NCBI RefSeq assembly: GCF_004564275.1
Contig: NZ_SPDV01000033.1
Span: 1-64,000 of the forward strand
Direction: 5' to 3'
Length of the DNA stretch: 64,000 bases
From: Sphingomonas parva (ex Maeng et al. 2020)
GTDB taxonomy: Bacteria > Pseudomonadota > Alphaproteobacteria > Sphingomonadales > Sphingomonadaceae
Shown here: in pieces, positions 44,852 through 52,969 of the stretch
How the letters are laid out: each line of letters starts with the position of its first letter
Position numbering within the stretch: the first letter of the stretch is position 1
Position numbers and translations under genes: made by a program
The notes under the pieces: model-generated
What the model was told of the DNA's origin: nothing
The model's input: the letters and a program-made list of their open reading frames with translations, nothing else
The model's database searches: none

Positions 44852-45199
44852 ATGATCCTGCTTTTCCTCCTGGCGCTGCAGTCCGCGCCTGCCGCCGCCG
44901 CGCCGGACGATCAGGAGATCGTCGTCCTCGCGCAGAAATTGCGCCGCATCGACGTCGCCATGAAGCTGCGCAAGAAGGACGGCAAAGCCGTTCTGCAGCG
45001 CTGCGCGCTGACCCGCGCGTCCGGCGAGGCGGAGCTCGACGCCATCCCCTGCGACGTCGCGCGCCTGTGCATGGCCGACGGCGTGACCTCGCGAAGGCAG
45101 CTCGAGGCCTGTGTCGAGCAAAGGTCGGAGAAGAGGATCGACGCGATCATCGCCGCCCGGCGCCTCCAGGCCGGGCGAGGTGCTGCCGGCCGGCATTAG
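44852..45199 (+). CDS. small secreted protein, unknown function
   Basis: A 115-residue protein with signal peptide MILLFLLALQSAPAAAA. The mature part has four cysteines (QRCALTR, IPCDVARLC, LEACVEQ) likely to form two disulfides, and basic helices (KLRRIDVAMKLRKKDGK). It is followed after 35 bases by an OmpA-like gene. The family is not recognised. Confidence 0.65.
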   Translation: MILLFLLALQSAPAAAAPDDQEIVVLAQKLRRIDVAMKLRKKDGKAVLQRCALTRASGEAELDAIPCDVARLCMADGVTSRRQLEACVEQRSEKRIDAIIAARRLQAGRGAAGRH

Positions 45200-45234
45200 T
45201 GCTATCGCAACCCCGGCAGGCGCATAGAGCGCTC

Positions 45235-45768
45235 ATGGAGACGATCACCCTGCATCCGCCGGGCGCCGGGCCGCGCGCCGACACCCACCGGTCGCGGCGC
45301 ACCTGCGGCGCCGCCCTGCGCCGGACCCTCGCCGCGACTCTGCTGGCAGCGGCCTGGACCACGGCGGCCGGGAGCGCGCCGCCCCCGATCGTCCGGACGG
45401 CGCCGGGTGCGGTATCGACCCTGCCGCCGCAGCGGGAGGGCCAGGTCAATGTCTATTTCCTGCCCGAGTCGAGCGCGATGCCGCCGCACGGCGCGGAGCT
45501 GCTGGGCGTCGTCGCCGAGCTGGCCGAGGCACGACCGGGCCGCATAGCGATCACCGGCCATGCCGATCCCGCCGAGAGGACGGACGCCAGGAGACTCTCC
45601 GTGGCCCGCGCCGAGCTCGTCGCCGCCGCGCTCGTCGGCCGCGGCATCGACCGGCGGCGCATCGAGGTCCGCGCCGCAGGCGCCGGCAATCCCGCCGTGC
45701 CGAGCGGCCGGAAGGGCAACGCCCGCAACCGGCGGGTCGAGATCAACCTGGGATTACCGGAGGGCTAG
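45235..45768 (+). CDS. OmpA-like C-terminal domain protein
   Basis: A 177-residue envelope protein. After a poorly defined N-terminal region with a hydrophobic stretch (about 29-47, probable signal or anchor) comes an OmpA-like peptidoglycan-binding domain at about 68-175: NVYFLPESSAMPPHGAELLGVV, ITGHADPAERTDARRLSVARAELVAAALVGRG and NARNRRVEINL. The Asp/Arg pair that binds diaminopimelate is plausible in HADPAER and NARNRR. Its TAG stop overlaps the TAG stop of the convergent HD-domain gene within one CTAG. Confidence 0.78.
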   Translation: METITLHPPGAGPRADTHRSRRTCGAALRRTLAATLLAAAWTTAAGSAPPPIVRTAPGAVSTLPPQREGQVNVYFLPESSAMPPHGAELLGVVAELAEARPGRIAITGHADPAERTDARRLSVARAELVAAALVGRGIDRRRIEVRAAGAGNPAVPSGRKGNARNRRVEINLGLPEG

Positions 45769-46379
45769 CGTCGGCTTTCCGAGGATCCCTCGCTCTCCGC
45801 GTCGATCCGCCGCTGCATCTGCGCATCGAGGCGCGAGCGCATCTGGCGCAGCAGCGGGTGGCGGTCGGTGATCGCGCGCCCGTAGGCGAGGTTGAACCGG
45901 TAATCGAAGCCGGGCGGGTTGGCGCCGATCAGATGCTGCAGCATCGTCTCGATCTTGTCCAAGCCCTTGGCGATCACGCTCTCCGGCGAGACGCCGGCGT
46001 CATAGTCCGCGCACAAGTCCTCGAGGCGCTGCCGAAGGTGGTCGGGGAGCGGCGCGCACAGGGTGCGAAGCGCTTCCCGCTCGCGGGCCTTGCGGCCGTC
46101 GTCGGCGGCCTGGCAGGGCGCCGGCACGTCGCCGGTCACCGCTTCGGCGAGATCGTGGACCAGGCAGATTTGCAGCAGGCGGAGGAGATCGACGCCGCCC
46201 AAATCGTCGCCGAGCAGCAGGGCGAGGAGGCAGAGGCGCCAGCTGTGATCGGCGGTGCTCTCGCGGCGGCCGCTGGCCGTCCGGCCGGTCCGCAGAGTGT
46301 CCTTCAGCGCCGCGGCCGCCTGGACGAAGCCGAGGATGGATTCCAGTCGGCCGGGATCGATCGCTTGCTCGCTGTCCAT
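45765..46379 (-). CDS. HD-domain protein (YfbR/HDDC2-like)
   Basis: A 204-residue metal-dependent phosphohydrolase of the HD superfamily. The metal site is in STADHSWRLCLLAL (first His), LQICLVHDLAEAVTGD (His-Asp) and a later Asp in AKGLDKIETMLQHL. YfbR-type enzymes hydrolyse deoxynucleoside 5'-monophosphates, which is a plausible activity here. It is convergent with the OmpA-like gene and shares four bases at the stops. Confidence 0.82.
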   Translation of the reverse strand: MDSEQAIDPGRLESILGFVQAAAALKDTLRTGRTASGRRESTADHSWRLCLLALLLGDDLGGVDLLRLLQICLVHDLAEAVTGDVPAPCQAADDGRKAREREALRTLCAPLPDHLRQRLEDLCADYDAGVSPESVIAKGLDKIETMLQHLIGANPPGFDYRFNLAYGRAITDRHPLLRQMRSRLDAQMQRRIDAESEGSSESRR

Positions 46380-46460
46380 GCGCCCGGCCTAGCGCGGCGC
46401 CCGGGGGCAGGGAGAGGAATAAATTATGCGGGCCGGTCCGGGGGCGGGAAGGGGGGGCGC

Positions 46461-47006
46461 TCAGCCGATCGTGGTGGTCAGGCGGCCGACGCGGCCGTCG
46501 GCGAGCGGCAGGGTTTCCCAGAGTATCCGGCCGGGCGGCACCGGCACGTCCGACCGGCCGTTGCCTCCGGTGCTGAGCGCGAGCGTCTGCCAGGGGCGCT
46601 CGAACCAGCCGCGCTCGGCCAGCCCGGCCTCCGCGGCGGCGATCTCGGGCGTGGCGAACGGCCAGAGCGAGCGGCCGATCAGCTCGGAGACGTCGGTCCG
46701 CCAGCTCGCCGCCCGGCTGGGCGAGGCGGCGAGCAGCCGATGGGTCGCGTCGCAGACCAGATGGACGGGGTGCTGCGACGTCTCGACCAGCCGCCGCAGC
46801 GCCGCATCGTGGTCGCTGCCGACCGCGGCCGAGATCAGCCGGACGATGCGCGCCCGCTGCGCCGCTTCGGGCCGGTGCGCGCCGCTCTCCCAGCGCGACA
46901 CGCAGCCCTGCGAGACCCCGAGCAATCCGGCGACCGCGCTCTGCTTCACCCGGTTCAGCCGCCGGAACCGGCGGAGCGCGAGACCGATCGGGAGCTCTGA
47001 CAACAT
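46461..47006 (-). CDS. XRE-type helix-turn-helix regulator with PAS-like sensor
   Basis: A 181-residue regulator. The helix-turn-helix is at about 10-65 (RFRRLNRVKQSAVAGLLGVSQGCVSRWESGAHRP), and a PAS-like or MmyB-like segment covers about 95-181 (HPVHLVCDATHRLLAASPS, WETLPLADGRVGRLTT). No target genes are evident; its nearest neighbours are an HD gene and the lower-GC patch. ATG 47006 is used because the preceding frame is Pro/His-rich noise. Confidence 0.8.
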   Translation of the reverse strand: MLSELPIGLALRRFRRLNRVKQSAVAGLLGVSQGCVSRWESGAHRPEAAQRARIVRLISAAVGSDHDAALRRLVETSQHPVHLVCDATHRLLAASPSRAASWRTDVSELIGRSLWPFATPEIAAAEAGLAERGWFERPWQTLALSTGGNGRSDVPVPPGRILWETLPLADGRVGRLTTTIG

Positions 47007-47305
47007 GAGGCCTCCTGGGGCAGGGCGGTGGGCATGGGGGCGGGGGGTCGCGAACGAATGTGCCACGCCGCGCCGGCGCCGAACAGAGGAAGGGAAATCT
47101 CGATGATACTCTACTCAGTTGCCTGCGCGTCGTCTGACGGATGTGGCTGAGAGCGCAAAGGTCGCGCAACCCAAAACCGGAAAGCCACTCACGCGAAAAG
47201 TCGATGTCGAAGAAAGTCACCATCCCATATTCGGTGTACCTTCTCCATGCTTGGCATCCAGACTGTCTACGTTGGCGCTAATCCAAGTAAAGCGCCGCAG
47301 CCCTT
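47007..47305. other. intergenic stretch at the edge of a lower-GC patch
   Basis: No convincing gene was found. The 60 bases from 47221 hand-count to 52% G+C, below the surrounding genes. Short open stretches occur on both strands, but none has a start with a ribosome site and a recognisable product. It may be decayed coding sequence downstream of the M23 gene. Confidence 0.5.
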
Positions 47306-47851
47306 CTATCGTGAGATCTCGCTCGGACCTAAACGCGCCGGGCAAACAAGCTGAACTGTCTCTACGCCAGCGATTTCTTTCGCCGTGCATGAGAGGTGCT
47401 GGTAACCAAGAAGCTCTCCAGGATTAACGCGTCCATTCAGGCCTGCAAGCCACTTGTCCGCTGAGGTTCGTACTTCGAAGTGGAGATGGGGATAAGCCGC
47501 ACTTGCGTTGCCGGATGTGCCAGTTTTTCCGATCTCGGATCCGCCGCGCACGAAGCTCCCAGCCACTGAAATTTCAGAAAGGTGCGCGTAGAAAGCATAG
47601 CGCGTATTAGAATCCGAGACGTTCTCGGCTCCTGCTATATTGAAGGACAACAGGATCTGTTTCCCATAGTCACCTTCGTCGCGCGTCCAGACGATGAAAC
47701 CATCGCTGATTGCGTACACCGGAGTCCCTACTGGCGCATAGAGATCCCACCCTTGGTGCTTTTTCGGAGAGCCGTCGGCGTTTTGACGCACATCAGGGCC
47801 GAAAGTAGCGCCCACAACGCTCTTTAAACCGGCATCGTTGCGGATCCGCAT
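47306..47851 (-). CDS. M23-family metallopeptidase domain, probably N-terminally truncated
   Basis: A 181-residue LytM/M23 domain with the zinc motifs KKHQGWDLYAPVGTPVYA (His, Asp) and YPHLHFEVR (HxH), suggesting a peptidoglycan peptidase. There is no signal peptide. The frame continues upstream for 26 codons (47852-47929) with protein-like sequence such as IAKLFNPLAE but no ATG, GTG or TTG before a TAA at 47930. The gene therefore appears to have lost its N-terminal part. G+C hand-counts to about 52-58% in several lines. It could be a remnant of a toxin or secreted effector, or a minimal cytoplasmic protein. Confidence 0.6.
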   Translation of the reverse strand: MRIRNDAGLKSVVGATFGPDVRQNADGSPKKHQGWDLYAPVGTPVYAISDGFIVWTRDEGDYGKQILLSFNIAGAENVSDSNTRYAFYAHLSEISVAGSFVRGGSEIGKTGTSGNASAAYPHLHFEVRTSADKWLAGLNGRVNPGELLGYQHLSCTAKEIAGVETVQLVCPARLGPSEISR

Positions 47852-48305
47852 CTCCGCGAGTGGATTGAAGAGCTTAGCTATATGCCTGGTCCCCTCGATG
47901 CTGCCCCTCGCCGGATCTGCGCACTTAGATTAGCGACTTGGACTCAGCTGTGGCTCGGTCACGTCCATACCATCTCGCGCACGACTGTGGAACTCGCGTG
48001 TCGCGCCTCGGACAGCGCCGGCATGCTTTCAACGAGGCATTCGGTAAGGAAATTCGGTGACACTCCATCCCACCGCCCGCGATTAGCCGACGGACGGGGA
48101 CTGAAAGAGCTGAATCGATTGTAGTGTCACCGGAACCTGGTCATGGGCGAAGAGTGGAGTGCACCCCCTGAACGACAGATTGAAACAGGGAACAGCTCTC
48201 GATGGAGAGCGCTGATGGCGGATCTTCGCGACGACGCTTCGCTTGCGCGCGCATTCCGGCTGATGCAGATCAGGAACTTCATCGCTTCGCCGCGGAGGGC
48301 GCCGC
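47852..48305. other. gap upstream of the M23 gene, possible decayed coding sequence
   Basis: 454 bases without a supported gene. On the minus strand the M23 frame is open for 26 codons to a TAA at 47930-47932. A second minus-strand frame is open for 55 codons (47962-48126) with NFLTECLVESMPALSEAR, which looks coding-like but does not join to the M23 frame. No promoter or repeat was recognised. Confidence 0.45.
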
Positions 48306-49019
48306 GTGGTCCTGAAGACATTGTTTCTCGGCGTCCTCGCGGCTTTCCTCGTCGCGGCGCAGGCGCAAGGGATCGGTGACACGGTTCCAGCGTACCGGAC
48401 GCAGCGCCAGGCCGGCCAGGTGCGTCTCTACTCGGACATCGTCTGTCCGCGCGGCCCCGACGGCGAGCCGGTGGTCTGCGGCCGCCCGCTCACCGATCAG
48501 GGTCGCCGCGCCCTCCACGAATTTGGCCGGTGCCTGGTTCGGCGAGATGCGGCTGGTTCCCGTGCCAGCCTCGCCGTCGCCATCGAGGGCGGAGATTACC
48601 GCGCCTCGCTGGAGGGCCTCGTGAGCAGGCAGCGAGGCTGTGCAGCCAGCGGCGCTTTGAGCTTCTCCGCAGGCCTGATCTACGGCGTGATCGCCGAGGC
48701 GCTTCTCGAAACAGGCGGATCGGGAGACGCGCTCGTCGCACGGTTGAAATCCGATCCGGGCCGCTCACCTGTCAGGGCTGCGAACGAGATCGAGTATCTT
48801 GCTTTTTGCACTGCCCTGACGTCGCCGGCGGAGGCGGTTCGGCTGTTGTCGGCTCCTCCGGCGACGGACGAGGAGCTGCAGGCTTTCCGGGCCCTGGTCC
48901 AGAGAATGTCGGCGTGCGTGGCAGCGGGAGAGGAATTGCGGCCGCGACGTCCCCTATTGCGCAGCGCCCTCGCGATCGCGGCGTACCGCCTCACCGCCCA
49001 CCCCCTTGCCGCACGCTAG
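48306..49019 (+). CDS. secreted protein, unknown function
   Basis: A 237-residue protein starting at GTG with a signal peptide (about 1-20, MVLKTLFLGVLAAFLVAAQAQ). The mature part is helical, with cysteines in DIVCPRGPDG, VVCGRPL, RCLVRRD, RGCAAS, FCTALT and SACVAAG that could form disulfides. The layout (Cys-rich, about 215 residues) recalls uncharacterised periplasmic proteins of sphingomonads, but no domain is recognised. It is adjacent to the lower-GC patch, though its own G+C looks normal. Confidence 0.65.
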   Translation: MVLKTLFLGVLAAFLVAAQAQGIGDTVPAYRTQRQAGQVRLYSDIVCPRGPDGEPVVCGRPLTDQGRRALHEFGRCLVRRDAAGSRASLAVAIEGGDYRASLEGLVSRQRGCAASGALSFSAGLIYGVIAEALLETGGSGDALVARLKSDPGRSPVRAANEIEYLAFCTALTSPAEAVRLLSAPPATDEELQAFRALVQRMSACVAAGEELRPRRPLLRSALAIAAYRLTAHPLAAR

Positions 49020-49375
49020 GTGCGAACGGACGCGTCGGGACTTCTCACTTGCGAGAATCGCTAGTGTATGATAGAACGAAGCATGAACGATGAGACGGCC
49101 GGGCGAAAGCCGAGCGCGCGTGCCGTGAAATCCCGGCCACCGGGGAGCAACCCCTCTTTGAAGGCCGGGAGCTGGAGAATGACGAGGCCGCCGCGCCGCG
49201 CGTCGCGGGGCGGCGGACCGCATCTGCCGCGTTCACATTGCAGTGCAGCGAAGACAAGGCTGATCGACCGTAAACAACGGTGAATCTACGGTCGCTGCGG
49301 TGCAGCGATGCGCGGGTGCCGGGCGCAACGCCTCGCCCGGCGCCCCTTGTATCCGGCATCGTCGGAACCGGCGCC
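49020..49375. other. intergenic region between a secreted-protein gene and the toxin remnant
   Basis: About 355 bases. A 7-bp inverted repeat GACCGTA/TACGGTC (49266-49293) and two copies of GTGCAGCGA are visible. No gene with a convincing start and product was found, and no tRNA or known RNA motif was seen. Confidence 0.5.
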
Positions 49376-49869
49376 TCAGCTGAAGGCCGCGACGACCGTC
49401 TCGATCGGTAGGAAGAGCGTTCGGCTCTCTTCCGGAAATTCCTGGAACTCGGCGCAGGCCCGATAGAAGAGCTTCGCTCGCTCGTCCTTGGCCTGGACCA
49501 TCACGGCAGCGATGCCGATGCCCTGCGAAGCGACCGCGATCCGGCGAAGGGCGTCCGAGAGGATATCGCGCCGAGCCCGCGCCCGGCATGTCTCCGGTCC
49601 ACCGCCAGCCGTCCGATGATCGAGACGGGGATGGCCTCGGGCGCATTGCGCCGGATCCTGCCGGGCGCCGCGGCGCGCTCGACCGCTCCGGCCGAGACGC
49701 AAAAATAGGCAACGACCCGATTGCCGTCGCACACCACGTAGGTGCGCGAGAACCGGCTCTCGTTCTTCAGCGCGCGCTGCTTCAGCCAAAGGTTGAGGGC
49801 GGGCTCGCCGCAATCGAAGGCGCCGAGATCATGCGTGGGATCAAGCGGTGCCGGCGGCGACAAGGCCAT
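49376..49869 (-). pseudogene. GNAT acetyltransferase toxin (TacT-like), frameshifted
   Basis: The N-terminal frame (from ATG 49869) encodes a typical TacT-like start, HDLGAFDCGEPALNLWLK, RTYVVCDGNRVVAYFCVSAG and the acetyl-CoA loop VDRRHAGRGLGA. The next segment DILSDALRRIAVASQGIG...FYRACAEFQEFPEE...TLFLPIE continues in a different frame to a stop at 49376. One missing G near 49565 (GCGAT for GCGGAT) restores a single frame of about 164 residues, the family's usual size. The intact frame would be an aminoacyl-tRNA acetylating toxin. A sequencing error cannot be excluded. Antitoxin gene lies 12 bases upstream. Confidence 0.82.
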
Positions 49870-49881
49870 CTTCGGACGCGC

Positions 49882-50226
49882 TCAGGCCTCCCAGGCGGGC
49901 TTGCGGCGCAGCAGCGCCCGCAACTTCGGGCCTGGCGCCGGGGGATTGTCCAGCGCGTGGACGAAAGCGTCGTAGCGCGTCGCATCGAGCACGAAGAGCC
50001 GCTGGTCGAGCAGCACGTCGATCGCCAGCGCGCGGGCGCTGTCGACCATGAACTCGGTCCGCGTCTTGCCGAGTAGAGCGGCGGCTTCGTCGATCATCTG
50101 CCGCGTCTGCGTCTCGACGCGCAGGTTGATGCTGTTCCTGGTGTCGGCCGCGCCGCGGCGCCCGGTGACGGCGACCGAAGCCTTGGCAGCGTCGGGTGCA
50201 GGACGGGGCTTGGCCATCCTCTGCAT
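49882..50226 (-). CDS. DUF1778 ribbon-helix-helix antitoxin (TacA-like)
   Basis: A 114-residue antitoxin partner of the adjacent GNAT toxin. The ribbon-helix-helix DNA-binding part is RNSINLRVETQTRQMIDEAAALLGKTRTEFMVDSARA (about 31-67), and the C-terminal part (to LRRKPAWEA) is the toxin-neutralising tail. The N-terminal 25 residues are an Ala/Lys-rich extension. ATG 50226 or 50217 are both possible. It appears intact while the toxin is broken. A TTGTA/TACAA palindrome lies just upstream. Confidence 0.88.
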   Translation of the reverse strand: MQRMAKPRPAPDAAKASVAVTGRRGAADTRNSINLRVETQTRQMIDEAAALLGKTRTEFMVDSARALAIDVLLDQRLFVLDATRYDAFVHALDNPPAPGPKLRALLRRKPAWEA

Positions 50227-50234
50227 GTGCGTGT

Positions 50235-50257
50235 TTGTACCTACAATGTCAATACAA
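50235..50257 (-). promoter_or_regulatory. probable operator/promoter of the antitoxin-toxin pair
   Basis: TTGTA-CC-TACAA (50235-50246) is a perfect 5-bp inverted repeat, followed by a third TACAA half-site at 50253-50257. On the minus strand TTGACA is embedded in the region as a -35 candidate. Autoregulation by the ribbon-helix-helix protein is inferred from family behaviour. Confidence 0.45.
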
Positions 50258-50276
50258 GAGGGCTGCCGCTCCCCCC

Positions 50277-52889
50277 TCAGAACAGCTTCCTCACCGACAC
50301 CGTCACCGTCCGCCCGACCGGATCGAGATAATCCTCCTGCATGCGGTTGGGGATCGTGCCGTTGCGGTCGCGGACGCGCTGGTGGGCGTCGGTGAGGTTG
50401 TTGACCTCGAGCCGGAGCTGGAGGTGGCGGGTCCAGTCCTCCCTGGGCAGGAAATGATGGACGCTGACGAAGGCGGTGACGTTCAGCTTGAAGATCGGCG
50501 AGAAACGCAGATCGGCCTCGGGATCGTCGCTGCGCACCCGGCTGCCGCCGCCGAACCAGCCGTCGAAATTCATGCCGTTGCCGAGATAGTTGATGCCGCC
50601 GTAGAAATAGCTGGTCACCGCCGGCGGCGCCCAGCCGAGCACGGTGTCGCCGCCGAGCAGATCGAGCTCGGGCGTGCCGGGGCGCAGCTGCAGGCGATCG
50701 ACCAGCCGCACGCTCGGCCCCGCGCCGAGATAATAGAATGGCCGCGGCTTCGGCTTGGGCGGGGGTGGGGACGCGGCGCCACCCGCTGCGCCCGCCGGCG
50801 GCGGGGCAGGGGGCGGCGGCGACGCCTTGCCGAGCTGGCCGCTGGCGTTGAGCGTGAACCTGAGCGCGCGCTGGCGCTCGCGGAAGAAGTTGATCGGCTG
50901 GAAGCGGACCGAGACCAGACGGCCGGCCGCGTCGCGCGAGACGAGCTCGGGCAGGATCGCCTCGGTCTGCGGGGTGAGCGCATAGACGTTGCCGGTCTGG
51001 TCCGCGATCTCGGTCGCCTCCCAGGACGCGGCGAGGCGCAGCTCCCGCTTCGCGAACGGCTTCACGTTCAGGGTCAGCGAGCGGACGCGGCGGCGCTCGG
51101 CGGCGAGATCGGGATTGCCGCCCTGGACCAGGGTGACGATCTCGGTCCGGCCGGTGCCGAAATCGAAGATCGGCACGTCGGGAACGATCAGCACCGGCGA
51201 GGAGAGCGGCGCCAGGCCCGGGGCCGCCTCGCTGCGGCGAACCTGGCCGAGCAATTGCACCCGATCGACCGGCGCCCAGCTCAGCCCGACGCTGCGATCG
51301 GCGAGGGACCCGAAGCCGCCGACCCGGCGCAGCGCGACCGCGGCATTGGCGGAGAGCTCGCCGGCGAAGGACAGGAACGCGCGGCGGCGCGAGGCGAGCG
51401 GCAGGTCGAGCGTCAGGCCGGCCTCGACGCGGCCGCGGCCCAGCGCCAGGTCGAAATCATTGGTGCCGCGCGTCGCCGACCGGGCGTCGGCGCGCTCGGC
51501 CTCGGCGGTGGCGACCAGGTTGGCGTCGCCGGCGGGCAGGGCGATCGGGATGCTGGTCAATGTCGCCTTGGCGCCGGCGTTGCGGGTGCGCTGGCGTGTG
51601 CGGTCGAGCCGCCGCGCCTCCAGGAGAATCGGGGCGAGCGCCGCGAACGGATCGGCGGCGAGGGCGGCACCCGCCGCGGCCAGATCGATGCCGCGTTCGC
51701 TGCGGCCGTCGGTCTGCTGCTGGTCGAGCGCGGCGGTGACGTCCCAGCGCCAGCCGGAGACCGCTCCGCGCAGCGTCGCGCCGGCGTGCAAGGTCGTCTT
51801 CGTCTCCGCCTGGCGGAGCGGATCGGCCTCGACGAGGTAGCGCTTGAGCAGGACGTCCTGCGAGAAGGCGGCGCTGCCCGCGGGAACGAGGAAGGTCGCG
51901 GCGGCCGGGCCGGAGAGGCTGCGGTCGCGGCTGCGCTCGGCGGTGAGGTTGAGCGAGCCGGCCACGCCGCCGCCGAGCGGCGCGGCGAGCACGGTCTCCG
52001 CCTTCAGCGCCCGGTTGCGCGCGATCAGCGTCCGGTAGGGGCCGACGTCGGTCAGGCGCGGGCTGTTCGCGCCGGACGCGAAGCCGGCGAGCGTGCGGTC
52101 GGCGGGGAAAGCGGGCACCGGCGCGATCGTCACGATCCCGCCGGCGGCCGCCGACAGCGCGGGATCGATCTCGCCGCCGCCGCCGAGCCCGACGATATTG
52201 CCGATCGCGTCGAACGGCACGTCGGGATCGGGCGCGATGTCGCGCCGCGCCTGCAGCAGCGCGCCGGTGCGGCGATGCTCGAGCGCGAGGGTGAGGCGGG
52301 AATCGTCGCGGAGCCGGGTCAGATCGAGATTGGCACTGCCGCGCGCGCTGCCGCCGCGGGTCGTGGTGCCGGCCGATCCGCGCGCCTGGACCTGGCGGAA
52401 GCGACGCTTGGTGATGAAGTTCACCACCCGCCGGGTCGGCGGATAGCCGAACTTGAGGGCGACCGGCTCGGGCAGCACCTCGACCCGCTCGATCGCCTCG
52501 GGCGGCAGGCTGCCGATCTCCTGATAGCCGGAGACGCGCTGCGCATTGAGCAGGAAGATCGGCTCGGCGCCGTCGGCCGACTGGGTGACCCCCTTGATCG
52601 CGCGCAGCAGCTCGCCCGTCGTCGTCGCGCCGGTCGCGGCGACGGCGTCGCTGTCGAGCACGGCGACCGGCGCGACATCGCTCCGCACCGCACCGCGCAT
52701 GCCGGTGACGACGATCTCCTCGCCGCCGGCGTCGTCGGCGGGCGTGGCGACCTCGGCGGCGTCCTCCACGGGCGCGGCGGCGTCCTCGGCCGGCTGCGCG
52801 GAGGCGCCCGTGCCGGCGAGCGCCGCGAGGATCGCCGGCCCGCCGGACACGATCCAGGACCTCGCGGTCCGCTGCCCTCCTCTACGCAT
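50277..52889 (-). CDS. TonB-dependent outer-membrane receptor
   Basis: An 870-residue outer-membrane transporter. A signal peptide (about 1-31) and an acidic Ala/Glu/Asp-rich linker precede the plug: EEIVVTGMRGAVRSDV, GELLRAIKGVTQSADGAEPIFLLNAQRV, EAIERVEVLPEPVALKFG. The remainder is a beta-barrel ending in VRKLF, with the aromatic C-terminal residue required for barrel assembly. A TonB box of the ETIxVTG type matches EEIVVTG. The substrate is unknown; no siderophore or glycan genes adjoin directly. The start ATG (52889) is placed just before the signal peptide; the longer open frame upstream overlaps the 52970 gene. Confidence 0.85.
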   Translation of the reverse strand: MRRGGQRTARSWIVSGGPAILAALAGTGASAQPAEDAAAPVEDAAEVATPADDAGGEEIVVTGMRGAVRSDVAPVAVLDSDAVAATGATTTGELLRAIKGVTQSADGAEPIFLLNAQRVSGYQEIGSLPPEAIERVEVLPEPVALKFGYPPTRRVVNFITKRRFRQVQARGSAGTTTRGGSARGSANLDLTRLRDDSRLTLALEHRRTGALLQARRDIAPDPDVPFDAIGNIVGLGGGGEIDPALSAAAGGIVTIAPVPAFPADRTLAGFASGANSPRLTDVGPYRTLIARNRALKAETVLAAPLGGGVAGSLNLTAERSRDRSLSGPAAATFLVPAGSAAFSQDVLLKRYLVEADPLRQAETKTTLHAGATLRGAVSGWRWDVTAALDQQQTDGRSERGIDLAAAGAALAADPFAALAPILLEARRLDRTRQRTRNAGAKATLTSIPIALPAGDANLVATAEAERADARSATRGTNDFDLALGRGRVEAGLTLDLPLASRRRAFLSFAGELSANAAVALRRVGGFGSLADRSVGLSWAPVDRVQLLGQVRRSEAAPGLAPLSSPVLIVPDVPIFDFGTGRTEIVTLVQGGNPDLAAERRRVRSLTLNVKPFAKRELRLAASWEATEIADQTGNVYALTPQTEAILPELVSRDAAGRLVSVRFQPINFFRERQRALRFTLNASGQLGKASPPPPAPPPAGAAGGAASPPPPKPKPRPFYYLGAGPSVRLVDRLQLRPGTPELDLLGGDTVLGWAPPAVTSYFYGGINYLGNGMNFDGWFGGGSRVRSDDPEADLRFSPIFKLNVTAFVSVHHFLPREDWTRHLQLRLEVNNLTDAHQRVRDRNGTIPNRMQEDYLDPVGRTVTVSVRKLF

Positions 52890-52969
52890 CAACGCCCCCA
52901 CCCGGCAGACACCCCGCGCGGATAGAGCGGAGGGTGCGGGAGGCGTCAATGGGCGACGTGCGGAGCCCC

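Noticed and set aside
47007-47305. An immunity gene downstream of the M23 peptidase
   Set aside because: Only short open stretches are present, such as a 22-codon run starting MPSMEKVHRIWDGD; none looks like a complete protein.
48143-48379. A 78-residue plus-strand reading frame starting MGEEWSAPPERQ
   Set aside because: It overlaps the start of the better-supported secreted-protein gene at 48306 and has no recognised domain; it is left as possible decayed sequence.
50196-52925. A 909-residue plus-strand reading frame
   Set aside because: It is antisense to the TonB-dependent receptor and Arg/Ala/Gly-rich, with no domain or ribosome site.
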